From NCBI RefSeq assembly GCF_900215205.1, contig NZ_OBDY01000004.1, positions 230,348 to 294,347 on the forward strand: a DNA stretch of 64,000 nucleotides. Reading direction: 5' to 3'. Positions 46,021-54,964 of the stretch are shown piece by piece (position 1 is the first letter of the stretch; every line of letters starts with the position of its first letter). The position numbers and the translations under genes are program-made. The notes beneath the pieces are model-generated. The model did not search any database, was not told the DNA's origin, and saw only the letters and a list, made by a program, of their open reading frames with translations. Source of the stretch: Paractinoplanes atraurantiacus. GTDB taxonomy: Bacteria > Actinomycetota > Actinomycetes > Mycobacteriales > Micromonosporaceae.

Positions 46021-46036
46021 TCGAACGCATGTTCTG
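46021..46036. promoter_or_regulatory. SOS-box-like palindrome
   Basis: TCGAACGCATGTTCTG matches the actinobacterial LexA-binding consensus TCGAAC-N4-GTTCGA with mismatches only in the last two positions. It lies 17-26 bases upstream of the candidate start codons of the broken transposase gene. Confidence 0.55.
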
Positions 46037-46052
46037 ATTCGCTGGCCAGGGG

Positions 46053-47475
46053 GTGACGTTCATGGGGAACGAGGCACAGGTCGAGCGCCGCACTCGGGGC
46101 AAGTCGAAGTTACGAAACTGGCGGCGTGCGACAGACGCGGGAGCGGGAGGCTTTTGAACGGGCCGCGTACAAGATGATCGAACGAGCTGGGTGGCTGCGG
46201 CATCATCTGACCAAGGCGTGAGCCATGCATCTGGCCGACGAGGTGTGGCAGACCGTGCACAGACATCTGTTCGCCGATAAGTCCGGCCGCCGGCACGGTC
46301 GGCCGAAGGTCGGTGCGTGGTGGAATTCGACACGGGTCCCCGGCCGAGCTCGCTCGCACATGGCCGCGCGCAATGGGAGACCTTCCGCTTGCACGGAACT
46401 CTAGCCGGGCATCAGGGCGCCTACCCGGGTCACCAGGCCGGGTCCGCTCACAGTGGTGTTCACCGGCTGCGGCGATGAACTGATCCTGCCGGTCCGGTTG
46501 CCACAGGGCGCTGCCCGGCAGCCACGGCTGGAGCACTTTCTCGGCCGGCCAGAGGCTTGGCACAAGATCGACCTGGTCCGTCTCGAGGATCCAAGGGCTT
46601 GAGTTCCCCCCGTTTCGACGGAGCGGTGTCGATGCCCGCTGAGCCGGCCGTCGAGGCGGGGCTGCTTATTGATCAGGTCACCGTCACCGCGCAGCAGCGT
46701 GCTGCTGCCCAGAACGCCGCTGCCGTGGCCCGGCGTCGGCAGCGGGCGCTGGACCGGTCACGGCGCAACAACAACCGGGAGCAGTACCAGCCGTCGATCA
46801 GACAGCGGAAGCGCGCGAAACGCCGCGCGGACGCCGGCCTCAGGCCACGCACGGTCGACCAGCCCGGCGGAGCCCGTCTTGCCGACGCCGCCGGCCGTCC
46901 CAAGAAGGCATACCGGCGCGATAAGCTTTCGGCCACCTACCGTCGGACACGCGGTGAGCACGCGGCTGCGGCCCGGTCCGCGTCGCAGGCAAAACGGGCT
47001 CGCGCGCGAGATCTGGCCGCATACATCGTCGGCGTACATGGTCCGCACCTCGTGGTCGAGCACACCGACATCCGCTCCTGGACCCGGCTGTGGGGACGCG
47101 GGATCGCTCTTTTCTCCCCAGGAACCGCAGAATGTGCCGCAGCTGGCGGGCGGCTGCTACGGGCCGGGACACGGCAGACCGCATTGTCGCAGCAATGCCC
47201 ATGCGGACGCCGGAGGAAGAAACCTCTTGGGCAGCGCACGCACACCTGTGAGGCCTGTGGCCTGATTGGTGACCGCGACTTGGTCGCGGCAGCAATGGCC
47301 GCTTGCGTCACTCTGACCGACTCGGACGATCCAGTATCAGCACGTATCGACGACGCAGCTCGGGCAGCACTTGCGGCCCGACTACAAGGGCAGCAAGCGG
47401 CCCTGATCCGGTCAACCGCGCCCACCAACTCAGGCCGTCGCGGCCGGAACATGGCAGGGACGGCAGCTCACTACG
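46053..47475 (+). pseudogene. Broken TnpB-like transposase (IS605/IS1341 type, OrfB)
   Basis: Homologous pieces occur in order but in different frames. First RRTRGKSKLRNWRR (about 46091), then FERAAYKMIERAGWLRHHLTKA followed by a TGA, then MHLADEVWQTVHRHLFADKSGRR ending after a shift into WETFRLHGTLAG. Next come VVFTG...LILPVRLPQGAA...WHKIDLVRLEDPRA and a TGA. The last frame carries RRRQRALDRSRRNNNREQY, the RuvC-II Glu region LVVEHTDI, the zinc ribbon (CPCGRR...CEACG) and the RuvC-III Asp in GDRDLVAAAMAA. The stretch that should carry the RuvC-I Asp is missing. With several frame breaks, two stops and an internal deletion it cannot make a nuclease. No TnpA partner is present. The end is approximate. 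Confidence 0.85.
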
Positions 47476-47483
47476 ACACGCGC

Positions 47484-48038
47484 TTATATGACAGGAGTGG
47501 TGTGCCGGTCGACGGTGTTGAGGCCGAAGACGTCCTCGACCAGGTCGAGGGCCTTGATCCACGGGAAGTCGGCGTTGTTGCCGGGCACCCAGCCGTCGAC
47601 CGGGCCGAACAGCACCCGGACGCCCTCGGCGCGCAGCTCGTCCAGCGAGCGGCGGAACGGGCGGCGGGCGGCCAGCGCCTCGTTGACCGCGGGCACGACC
47701 ACGGTGGCCACGCCGCGGCCGATCACGTCGGCGACCGAGCTCAGCGCGTACGTGTCCGCGATGCCCAGGGCGAGCTTGTTGATGGTGTTGAAGGTCGCCG
47801 GGGCCACGATCAGCGCGTCGGCCGGCGGCGAGATCCTGGTGCCGTCGGGCGCGAACTTGTACGTGGTGCGCACCGGTTTTCCGCTGACCCGGGCGACCTG
47901 GGCCGGGTCGATGAACTCGAGCGCGTTCTGTGTCGCCGTGACGTCGACCGACCAGCCGCGCCCCATCGCCGTCTCGATCAGACCGAGCACACCCGCGGCC
48001 GCCGATCCGCCGCAAACCACCACCCGTAAGTCACCCAT
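47484..48038 (-). CDS. HFCD-type flavoprotein (phosphopantothenoylcysteine decarboxylase-like)
   Basis: The 184-residue protein has the flavin-binding GGSAAAGVLGLIE N-terminus and the family signature APATFNTINKLALGIADTYAL, followed by VVPAVNEAL where HFCD enzymes have PAMN. It is shorter than CoaBC and has no synthetase domain. It is therefore a stand-alone flavoprotein that may decarboxylate a cysteine-like or other substrate, rather than the coenzyme A enzyme. It is the last gene of a tightly packed operon (three bases after the membrane protein gene). Confidence 0.85.
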   Translation of the reverse strand: MGDLRVVVCGGSAAAGVLGLIETAMGRGWSVDVTATQNALEFIDPAQVARVSGKPVRTTYKFAPDGTRISPPADALIVAPATFNTINKLALGIADTYALSSVADVIGRGVATVVVPAVNEALAARRPFRRSLDELRAEGVRVLFGPVDGWVPGNNADFPWIKALDLVEDVFGLNTVDRHTTPVI

Positions 48039-48041
48039 AGC

Positions 48042-48404
48042 TTACGATTCTGTCGGATGATCGGCATCCGCGGGCTTCGTATCGCCTTTCACGATTTCAG
48101 CTTTCGGGGTCTCGCCGTTCGGGGTCTCGCCCTTCGAGCTGTACGAGCGGTACGCCAGCCAGAGCGCGAAGACCGCGGCCACCGCGGCGGCCACACTGGA
48201 CAGTTGGTCGGCCAGGCTCGTGCCGAGCGCCGCCACGAAGACGACCACGGTGAGCAGCACGAGCATCACCAGCAGGGCCGTACGCCACCAGCCCGGCAGC
48301 GACAGCTCGGGAAGCTTCTTGCGCAGCAGGTAGACGCCGGTCTCGATCAGAATGATGGCGGCGGTCACCACGATGCAGATCTGCCACGCCTCGATGCCGC
48401 TCAT
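48042..48404 (-). CDS. Small membrane protein in the solute-binding-protein operon
   Basis: The 120-residue protein has about three membrane helices (WQICIVVTAAIILIETGVYLL, TALLVMLVLLTVVVFVAAL and a third near VAAAVAAVFALWLAY). A hydrophilic C-terminal tail of short GET(P/N) repeats ends in DADHPTES. Its ATG overlaps the stop of the upstream gene (ATGA). No family was recognised. It could anchor or signal for the exported binding protein. Confidence 0.75.
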   Translation of the reverse strand: MSGIEAWQICIVVTAAIILIETGVYLLRKKLPELSLPGWWRTALLVMLVLLTVVVFVAALGTSLADQLSSVAAAVAAVFALWLAYRSYSSKGETPNGETPKAEIVKGDTKPADADHPTES

Positions 48405-49588
48405 CGCAGCTTCCCCTGGATGTCGGTGATGAACTGCTGGGTGAGCTGCTCGCCGTCGTACAGGAACCGGTGCATGTGCCCGGCGAACGTCTCGGCGAAC
48501 GCCGCGTAGTCGCGGTGCATGGGCCGCGGCCGCGACGACTCCACCCCGTTCCGGATGACCTTGAGGTGCGGCATCGTCTCGGTCACGACCGGGTCGATGT
48601 ACGCGTCGAGGCCGGTGGGCGCGAAGCCGTACTTGGCCAGCAGCAGTTGGGCATGCGCGTCGGTGAGGAAATGGATGGCCTCCACGGCCTCGTCGCGATG
48701 GTCGCTGTCGGCCGACACGGCGAGGCTCTGCCCGCCGATGATGCCGATCGGCAGGCGGCCCAGGCGGATCTCGTCGGTGGTCGGCTTGGTGCGCTCGGCC
48801 CGGTCGATCGCCGGGTAGTAGACCGGCCAGTTGCGCATGTAGCGAAGGCCGTTGCGCTGGTACGTGCGGTTGGTGTCGTCCTCGCCGGCCTCGGCCCCGA
48901 CACGGCGGCCCCGGATGGCGGCGGCCAGCGGGCCGAGCGCCGATCGCCACTGGCCGAGGCTGAAGGACAGCTGCCCGGTCTCGTCGAGGATCGCCTCGTC
49001 CTGCGCCAGCGCCTGCTCGAGCACGTTGACCAGGAACGCCTCGTCGGTCTGCGAGCCGACCGTGTCGAGCTGGCCGACGAAGCCGCGCGAGCTGCTCGAC
49101 ATGACCTGGGCCAGCGTCGGGTCGGGGCCGGCCTCGGACTTGTCGGCGATGCGCCGGTAGAGCACGCCGACGTCGGTGTTGAACGGCACCGCCCAGAAGT
49201 CGCCGGTGTCCTCGCGCACGCTCAGCCGCCGCACCGGCGGCAGCAGCGAGATGTCGTTGCGCGGGGTGATCGGCACGACCCTTTTCTCGGCCGCGAACTT
49301 GGGGATGTGGATGACGTCGAGGTTGAAGATGTCGGCCCGGCTGGAGATGAATTTCTCGTACTGGTCCCGGGTCGAGCTGTTGATCTCAACCGTTTCGATC
49401 TTGATGTACGGGCTGAGGTCGTTCCACATCTGCACCAGCAGCCGCCGCCCGCCGGTGGCGTCGGCGCCGGTGACCAGCGTCAGCTTGACCTCCTCACGAC
49501 GGGTCAACAGGTAGCTGGCCGAGGCCGACACCATGCCGGCTGTGAGCGCCCCGGCCAGAAACGACCGTCGTGAGTAGAGCTCCGTCAT
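48401..49588 (-). CDS. Tat-type exported extracellular solute-binding protein
   Basis: The 395-residue protein starts with a twin-arginine-like segment (YSRRSFLAGALTAGMVSASASYLL) without a lipobox Cys. The fold of ABC family 1 (sugar-type) binding proteins follows, with segments such as FWAVPFNTDVGVLYRRIADKS and EAIHFLTDAHAQLLLAKYGFAPTG. No permease or ATPase gene is near. It is followed, by overlapping codons, by a small membrane protein. It may therefore work as a sensor or receptor rather than a transporter component (inference). Confidence 0.85.
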   Translation of the reverse strand: MTELYSRRSFLAGALTAGMVSASASYLLTRREEVKLTLVTGADATGGRRLLVQMWNDLSPYIKIETVEINSSTRDQYEKFISSRADIFNLDVIHIPKFAAEKRVVPITPRNDISLLPPVRRLSVREDTGDFWAVPFNTDVGVLYRRIADKSEAGPDPTLAQVMSSSSRGFVGQLDTVGSQTDEAFLVNVLEQALAQDEAILDETGQLSFSLGQWRSALGPLAAAIRGRRVGAEAGEDDTNRTYQRNGLRYMRNWPVYYPAIDRAERTKPTTDEIRLGRLPIGIIGGQSLAVSADSDHRDEAVEAIHFLTDAHAQLLLAKYGFAPTGLDAYIDPVVTETMPHLKVIRNGVESSRPRPMHRDYAAFAETFAGHMHRFLYDGEQLTQQFITDIQGKLR

Positions 49589-49731
49589 CCGCGCCTCCGT
49601 TCGCGCTTACCGACGGTACTCGATGAATGTCGATCTCGTGATCCCGGTCACTCCCCGAACCTCAGCAGCAACAGCTGCCTCGTCTGCCGACCCGCACACG
49701 TGAGGGCGGCTTCGCGCCTAGGCTGGAGGGC

Positions 49732-50277
49732 ATGCACGCGGTCGTCGACGTGGGCAGCCAGTTGAACCCGGACATCAGCTGGCCGGAAGGCGCTGCCCTG
49801 TCCATGTTCGCCGGCGAGCCGGTCCAGCTGATGCTCTTCCTGAGCCATCCGCACGAGCTCGAGATACAGGCCGTCTCGACGCCGCCGACCCAGTTCGCGT
49901 GGGTCGACGGTGAAGAGGTGGGCCTGCTGCTCTACCGCCTGGGGCCGCTGCTGACGTGGTCGTTCACGGCGTACAGCCCCCATCTGTTCGATCCGGCCGA
50001 CGGCCTGCCCGGCGTCGACGCCGACCCGCTCGTGCAGATCGTCCTCGTCGACTGCGACACCAACGTCGTCAAGGCCCTGCACACGGTCCGCTGGCCCACC
50101 GACTTCGCCGCCACCGTGCGCGCCTCGGTCGTCAAGATGCGCGAGACCCCGTTCCACCAGATCGCGTACGACCACGCCCTGGCCGCCCTGCACCGCCGCT
50201 TCCCCACCCCGGAAGACCTGATCGTCGACCGAGCCGAGGCCAGCTGCACAGCCACCCCGGTCACCGACGGCGAGTGA
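49732..50277 (+). CDS. Unrecognised conserved-looking protein, 181 aa
   Basis: The codon pattern is coding and the ATG is reasonable. The 181-residue product is acidic and soluble, with a beta-rich first half (VVDVGSQLNPDISWPEG...LMLFLSHPHELEIQAV) and a helical second half (VRASVVKMRETPFHQIAYDHALAALHRRF). No known domain recognised. It is divergent from the solute-binding operon and convergent with the NACHT gene, two bases apart. Its position between these two suggests it may belong with one of them. Confidence 0.75.
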   Translation: MHAVVDVGSQLNPDISWPEGAALSMFAGEPVQLMLFLSHPHELEIQAVSTPPTQFAWVDGEEVGLLLYRLGPLLTWSFTAYSPHLFDPADGLPGVDADPLVQIVLVDCDTNVVKALHTVRWPTDFAATVRASVVKMRETPFHQIAYDHALAALHRRFPTPEDLIVDRAEASCTATPVTDGE

Positions 50278-50279
50278 GG

Positions 50280-53240
50280 TCAGCCGGCCGCCTCACGGCG
50301 TCGGCGCACCACCTGTAGCTGGTATCGGGCGTAGAAGTCGCCGGCCGCGTCCCGGCGCTGAAGAAACGCGATCGCTTCGTCGAAGCGGCCGAGCTCGGTC
50401 AGCAGGCGCACCAGCTCGCGGCCGGCCCAGCTGTCGCCGCTGTCGGCCGGCCGGCGCAGGACGGCCACCGCCTCGTCGAGGTTGCCACGATCGCGGAACA
50501 GACCGACCAGTTGGTCACGGGCATACGTGTCGCCGCCCGCCGCGAGGCGCCTGAGCTCGTCCACGCTTCCCCGCGCCCGCAGGAGCTCGAGCAGCCACCG
50601 GAAGCCGTAGATCCCCAGGCGTTTGTCGTGACGCAGCAGGTCGACCGCGGCGTCCAGGTCGCCCCGATCCTGAAGAAGTTGCACCAACTGTTCCAGCGCG
50701 AAATCGTCACCCTTGGCCGACAGCCGCCTGAGCTCGGGCTCGTTCCCCTGCTTGCGGAGCGACACCAGGAGTTGCTTTCGCTCGTCGTAGTCCTCCTCGT
50801 GCGAGCGGTGCTCCACCTCGACCACCCACTCGGGCAGGACGACCGGCGGGGCGGGCTGTTCTCCTCGCGGCCTCGACATGCCTTTCAGCCGGAGCTGTGC
50901 GTCGCCGTCCCCGAGGTCCGCCCTGCGCGTGAGGATCTCTTTAGCGGCCTCGGTGTCGCCCTGGTCGATGAGGAGCTCGGCCAGCTGACGCTCGGCGAAG
51001 TCGTCGCCCGCCGCCGCCAGGCTCCGGAGCACGGTGATCGCCTCGGCCTCGTCGCCCCGGTCCCGGAGCAACCTCACCAATTGCTGCCGGGCATACCCGT
51101 CGCCCCCAACGGCGCGCCGCCGCAACTCGGCCGCGTCGCCCATCTCCCGGAGAAGGTCGGCGACGCGGTGCCGCGTCCACTGCGCGCCCGCACCGAGCCG
51201 GGCCAACACCATGATCGCTTCGTCGTGCAGGCCCTGCTCGCGCAGCAGCTGGAAGGTGTTCTCGGTCGCTTCGAGCACGCCGGAACGGGCCCGGCGGCGC
51301 AGCAGATCGATCTGCGTGGTCCGCAACAGGTGGTCCTGGATGTTGGCGTGACGGAACTGCCAGGCCGTGCCGTTGACCCGCAGCGTGGCCCGGTCCGGGT
51401 CGGTGCCGTCGGTCAGGAACGCGATGAGACGCACGGGGAGAGCCGCCGGCGCCCGGCCGGTGCGTACCGCGAACAAGAGCTGGTAGACCCGGAACCGCAG
51501 CCATGTGTGTTCGGCCCCGGCCAGAGCCGTCAGCCCGAAGACGGCCAGGCCGGCGCCGGCCCAGCGGACGGGACCGGCCGTCGAGCCGAGGCCGGCCAGA
51601 CCGAACACGGCGGCCGCGATCGCTGCCAGCCGGAGTGCCAGCATGGCGGCCGTGAGGTGATTCGCGGCCAGAGTGCCGCGCGGCCCGCCGGTCGAGCGGC
51701 TGCCCGGTACCGGCGCGATCAGCGACAGGGCGGCGCAGGCCAGCCCGGCCAGAGCTCCGCGGACGAGACCACCGGAGATCAGTCCGGTCAGCAGACCACC
51801 GGCCAGGCCGTAGAGGACGTGCCCCACCCGCCATCGGTCACCCGGCGGCGCGGGCTGGAAATCGTGCGCGAAGACGCGGCGCAGCGGCCCACTGGCCGAC
51901 ACCACGAGGAACGCGCCGGCGAACAGCCCCCAGACATGGCGGGCGAGCACGAAACCCGCCACTCCGGCCACCACCGTCGTGAAGAACGTCAAAAGGCTTC
52001 TCAGGCGCTGGGGCTGAACCGCCAGCTCGGGCCAGCGCAACTGCCACCAGCACAGGTCTCTCGTATCACCGAGATAGCCGAGGTAGGACAGGGAGCTCAG
52101 CCATCGCGCGGCCCGCCGGCTCTGGCCGCGATAGACGATGTCGACATAGCCGTCGATCAGCCGCTGCTCGATATCGAGGTGGGTGGTGAGACCGACGAGG
52201 ACACCGGGGTCGCCCAGCCGGAAGGTGTCCTTGGCCAGGCCCGCCATCAGGGGCGACGCCAGCGTCGTGGCCAGGACCCCGGTGGGCCGTTCCCGCATCT
52301 CGGCGAAGACGGGTGCCCATAGACGTTCGCGCGTCTCGGAGGGATCGGCGAGGAACTCGGTCACCTCGTCGACCTCGAGCGGCTCCATCTTGACGACGGC
52401 CGCGCGCGCGAGGGCGCCCGCCTGCGACTCGGCCCACAGATATTCGCGGAGGCGGCAGGTCAGCACGACCGGGCGATCGGCGGCGGCGAACGCCTCCACA
52501 CGTTCCAGTGCCCGCGTGTACAGGGCGGCGTCGATCTCGTCCAGTCCGTCGAGCACCGGCATGACCCACCATCGGCCGGAGGCGCGTGGATCGTGGGCGA
52601 GCTGCCGGGCGGCCTCCCGGTCGACGCCGAAATCCTCGGCGATGCGGCGGGCCACGAAGTCGGCCACCGATTCGGTGGCCGGATTCCACGAGGAGACGCT
52701 GAGCAGGATGGGGACAGGGTCCCCGTCGGGCCTGTTGTCGAGCAGCTGGTCGACCAGCATCATCGCCAGCACCGTCTTGCCGGCGCCGCGCTCGCCGATG
52801 ACCACCAGCTGACGCCACGGCAGGTCGCGGAGCACCGAGGCTATCTCACCGACGTGACCGGTCAGGGGCGCCGCCTGCCAGGACTGTCCCGGCTCGCCGG
52901 TCACCGCGGGGCGGGTCGCGCCGGCGCCGCCGACGGTACGGAAGCGGACGCGCAACGGCATCGGCCGGTGAAGCCGGGCGCGCAGGGAACTCACGCGGGT
53001 CAGGGTCAGCATGCGGACGGCAAGCCGGTCGGCCAGCTCGGCCACGTCAGCGTGCGGGTCTCCGCGTGACCACAGGAGACCGACGAGTGTGGGCGCGAAC
53101 GCCCCGGCGACGGCCGCTATCGCCGCCGTCACGACGGTCAGGCCGACCTTGTGATCGGCGATCGAGGCCCAGGAGGCGGCTACGGCCAGCCCCGCCACGA
53201 TCAGCCCGGAGGACAGGCCCCGCCACAGTCGACCGGACAC
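50280..53240 (-). CDS. Membrane-associated NACHT (STAND) NTPase with TPR/Sel1-like repeats
   Basis: The 986-residue protein begins with two membrane helices (about 10-27 and 33-56) and a linker. A NACHT-type NTPase follows, with Walker A GERGAGKT (residues 149-156) and the extended Walker B VLDGLDEID (229-237), where the DGLDE acidic cluster is typical of NACHT. The region from about 400 to 590 is hydrophobic and probably membrane-embedded. The C-terminal 330 residues hold about ten degenerate 35-37-residue repeats of the form RRLAAGGDTYARDQLVGLFRDRGNLDEAVAVL, close to TPR/Sel1. NACHT proteins in bacteria include antiphage NLR-like proteins (established for other members). No effector domain is recognised here. 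It starts with a GTG. Confidence 0.88.
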   Translation of the reverse strand: MSGRLWRGLSSGLIVAGLAVAASWASIADHKVGLTVVTAAIAAVAGAFAPTLVGLLWSRGDPHADVAELADRLAVRMLTLTRVSSLRARLHRPMPLRVRFRTVGGAGATRPAVTGEPGQSWQAAPLTGHVGEIASVLRDLPWRQLVVIGERGAGKTVLAMMLVDQLLDNRPDGDPVPILLSVSSWNPATESVADFVARRIAEDFGVDREAARQLAHDPRASGRWWVMPVLDGLDEIDAALYTRALERVEAFAAADRPVVLTCRLREYLWAESQAGALARAAVVKMEPLEVDEVTEFLADPSETRERLWAPVFAEMRERPTGVLATTLASPLMAGLAKDTFRLGDPGVLVGLTTHLDIEQRLIDGYVDIVYRGQSRRAARWLSSLSYLGYLGDTRDLCWWQLRWPELAVQPQRLRSLLTFFTTVVAGVAGFVLARHVWGLFAGAFLVVSASGPLRRVFAHDFQPAPPGDRWRVGHVLYGLAGGLLTGLISGGLVRGALAGLACAALSLIAPVPGSRSTGGPRGTLAANHLTAAMLALRLAAIAAAVFGLAGLGSTAGPVRWAGAGLAVFGLTALAGAEHTWLRFRVYQLLFAVRTGRAPAALPVRLIAFLTDGTDPDRATLRVNGTAWQFRHANIQDHLLRTTQIDLLRRRARSGVLEATENTFQLLREQGLHDEAIMVLARLGAGAQWTRHRVADLLREMGDAAELRRRAVGGDGYARQQLVRLLRDRGDEAEAITVLRSLAAAGDDFAERQLAELLIDQGDTEAAKEILTRRADLGDGDAQLRLKGMSRPRGEQPAPPVVLPEWVVEVEHRSHEEDYDERKQLLVSLRKQGNEPELRRLSAKGDDFALEQLVQLLQDRGDLDAAVDLLRHDKRLGIYGFRWLLELLRARGSVDELRRLAAGGDTYARDQLVGLFRDRGNLDEAVAVLRRPADSGDSWAGRELVRLLTELGRFDEAIAFLQRRDAAGDFYARYQLQVVRRRREAAG

Positions 53241-53305
53241 GCCGACACGATACTGCGGGCCGGCCCGGCCCGGGAGTCACTCGCCCGGGCCGGGCCGGTC
53301 ACTGA

Positions 53306-53539
53306 TCAGCGCGCGAGGGCGAGGCCCTGCTTGTCGGAGAACTTGCCGACGGCGATCATGATGAAGTCGATCAGGGTCCAGATGCCGAAGCCGCCGAGGG
53401 TGATCAGCATGAGGATGCCGGTGCCGACCTTGCCCACGTAGAAGCGGTGGATGCCGAGCGTGCCGAGGAAGAAGCAGAGCAGCAGCGTGGCGATCCAGGA
53501 CTTGGAGCCCGTGGCCGCGGCGGTCTGAGTGGCGGTCAT
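53306..53539 (-). CDS. TM2 domain-containing membrane protein
   Basis: The 77-residue protein contains the TM2 signature: a first helix (ATLLLCFFLGTLGIHRFYVGKVGTG), then a Gly-rich turn and second helix (LITLGGFGIWTLIDFIMIAVG). Such proteins are small two-helix membrane proteins of unknown role. It lies upstream of the NACHT gene on the same strand, with a 65-base gap. Confidence 0.92.
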   Translation of the reverse strand: MTATQTAAATGSKSWIATLLLCFFLGTLGIHRFYVGKVGTGILMLITLGGFGIWTLIDFIMIAVGKFSDKQGLALAR

Positions 53540-53621
53540 ATCGCTATGTCTCCTCTATGGAGGGGGTATGCACAAAAATCGATGCACGATAGCGGATGCC
53601 CGGGCAACTATCATCACCAGG

Positions 53622-54560
53622 GTGGACATCCCGGTGATCGTCGACTGCGATCCGGGTCACGACGACGCGCTGGCCCTGCTGCTGGCCGCCGGCGACCCCC
53701 GGCTGCGGCTCCTCGGCGTCACCACCGTGGCCGGCAACCAGACCCTCGACAAGACCACCCGGAACGCGCTGCGGATCCTCGCCCTGGCCGGCGTCACCGG
53801 TGTGCCGGTGGCCGCCGGCTGCGACCGGCCCCTGGTCGGCGACCTGGTCGTGGCCGACGACATCCACGGCTCGTCGGGGCTGGACGGGCCCGATCTCGAC
53901 GGCCCCACCGCCGAGATCGAGCCGGTGCACGCGGTCGAGTTGATGCGGCGGCTGATCGCCGAGTCGGGCGAGTCCGTGACCCTGATCGCGACCGGGCCGC
54001 TGACCAATGTCGCGCTGCTGCTGCGCCGGCACCCCGAGGTGGTGCCGGGGGTGCGGCGGATCGTCTTCATGGGCGGGTCGACCGAGCGGGGCAACACCAC
54101 CCCGTACGGCGAATTCAATGTCGTCACCGACCCCGAAGCGGCCGACATCGTGCTGCGCTCGGGCCTGGAGATCACGATGATCGGGCTCAACGTGACCCAT
54201 CAGGCCCTGGCCACCGACGAGGTCATCGCCGAGTTCCGTGGCATGGGCACGCGGGTGGGCGCGGTCTGCGCCGAGCTGATGACGTTCTTCGCTAGTACGT
54301 ATCGTGGCGTCTTCGGTTTCGACCACCCGCCCGCGCATGATCCGATCGCCGTCGCGGCCGTCGCCGATCCGTCGATCCTCCGCACGGTCGCCGTGCCCGT
54401 CGCCGTCGAGCTGACCGGGAAGCACACCCGCGGGGCGACCGTAGTCGATCTTCATGACCGCAGCGGCCGTACGCCCAATGCCGAAGTCGCCGTGGGTTTG
54501 GATGTCGATGCCTTCTGGCGGATGTTGATGGCGGCCGTGGCGCGCGGTCAGCCCTGCTGA
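53622..54560 (+). CDS. Inosine/uridine-preferring nucleoside hydrolase
   Basis: The 312-residue protein has the calcium-binding N-terminal signature IVDCDPGHDDALALLLA, the active-site region GLNVTHQAL and the late Asp in PPAHDPIAVAA. It hydrolyses ribonucleosides to base and ribose for salvage. A GTG at 53622 is used because the motif begins four residues later, as is usual. Its end overlaps the convergent VOC gene by 13 bases. Confidence 0.93.
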   Translation: MDIPVIVDCDPGHDDALALLLAAGDPRLRLLGVTTVAGNQTLDKTTRNALRILALAGVTGVPVAAGCDRPLVGDLVVADDIHGSSGLDGPDLDGPTAEIEPVHAVELMRRLIAESGESVTLIATGPLTNVALLLRRHPEVVPGVRRIVFMGGSTERGNTTPYGEFNVVTDPEAADIVLRSGLEITMIGLNVTHQALATDEVIAEFRGMGTRVGAVCAELMTFFASTYRGVFGFDHPPAHDPIAVAAVADPSILRTVAVPVAVELTGKHTRGATVVDLHDRSGRTPNAEVAVGLDVDAFWRMLMAAVARGQPC

Positions 54561-54955
54561 AGGACCCGGATCGCGTTGCCGGACGGATCCCGCAGGCCCA
54601 TGTCGGTGCCGTAGAAGTGCTGGGCCGGCTCCTGGGTGAAGTCGGTGAAGCCGCGGGCCTTCAACGATTCGTACAACCCCTGAATGTCGTCGGTGTTGAG
54701 AACGAGCCCGTTGAGGGCGCCCTTGGCGATCAGCTCACGGAGTTGCCGGGCCGTCGCCTCGTCGTGCAGCGGTGCGCCCGGCTGCTCCAGCGAGATCTCG
54801 GTGCCGTCGCCGCCCGGCACCCGGACGGTCAGCCAGCGGTAGTCGCCCTGCTGGACGTCGTTGCCCTTCTCGAGCCCGAGCATGCCGACGTAGAAGTCCA
54901 GTGCCTCGTCCTTGTCGAGGACGAACAGGGTGGTGACGTTCAGCTTCGTAATCAT
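54548..54955 (-). CDS. VOC (glyoxalase/bleomycin-resistance-like) family protein
   Basis: The 135-residue protein has two beta-alpha-beta-beta-beta halves: TTLFVLDKDEALDFYVGMLGLEKG, then LNGLVLNTDDIQGLYESLKARGF and the terminal MGLRDPSGNAIRVLQQ. The metal-ligand positions are partly conserved. It may be a dioxygenase- or lyase-like enzyme or a drug-binding protein. It is nine bases downstream of the GlxA-type regulator on the same strand and probably co-transcribed. Confidence 0.9.
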   Translation of the reverse strand: MITKLNVTTLFVLDKDEALDFYVGMLGLEKGNDVQQGDYRWLTVRVPGGDGTEISLEQPGAPLHDEATARQLRELIAKGALNGLVLNTDDIQGLYESLKARGFTDFTQEPAQHFYGTDMGLRDPSGNAIRVLQQG

Positions 54956-54964
54956 GACCTCAGG

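Noticed and set aside
46107-47475. An intact IS605-family insertion sequence
   Set aside because: The transposase is split over several frames with stops and a deletion, no TnpA is present, and no clear terminal hairpins were found.
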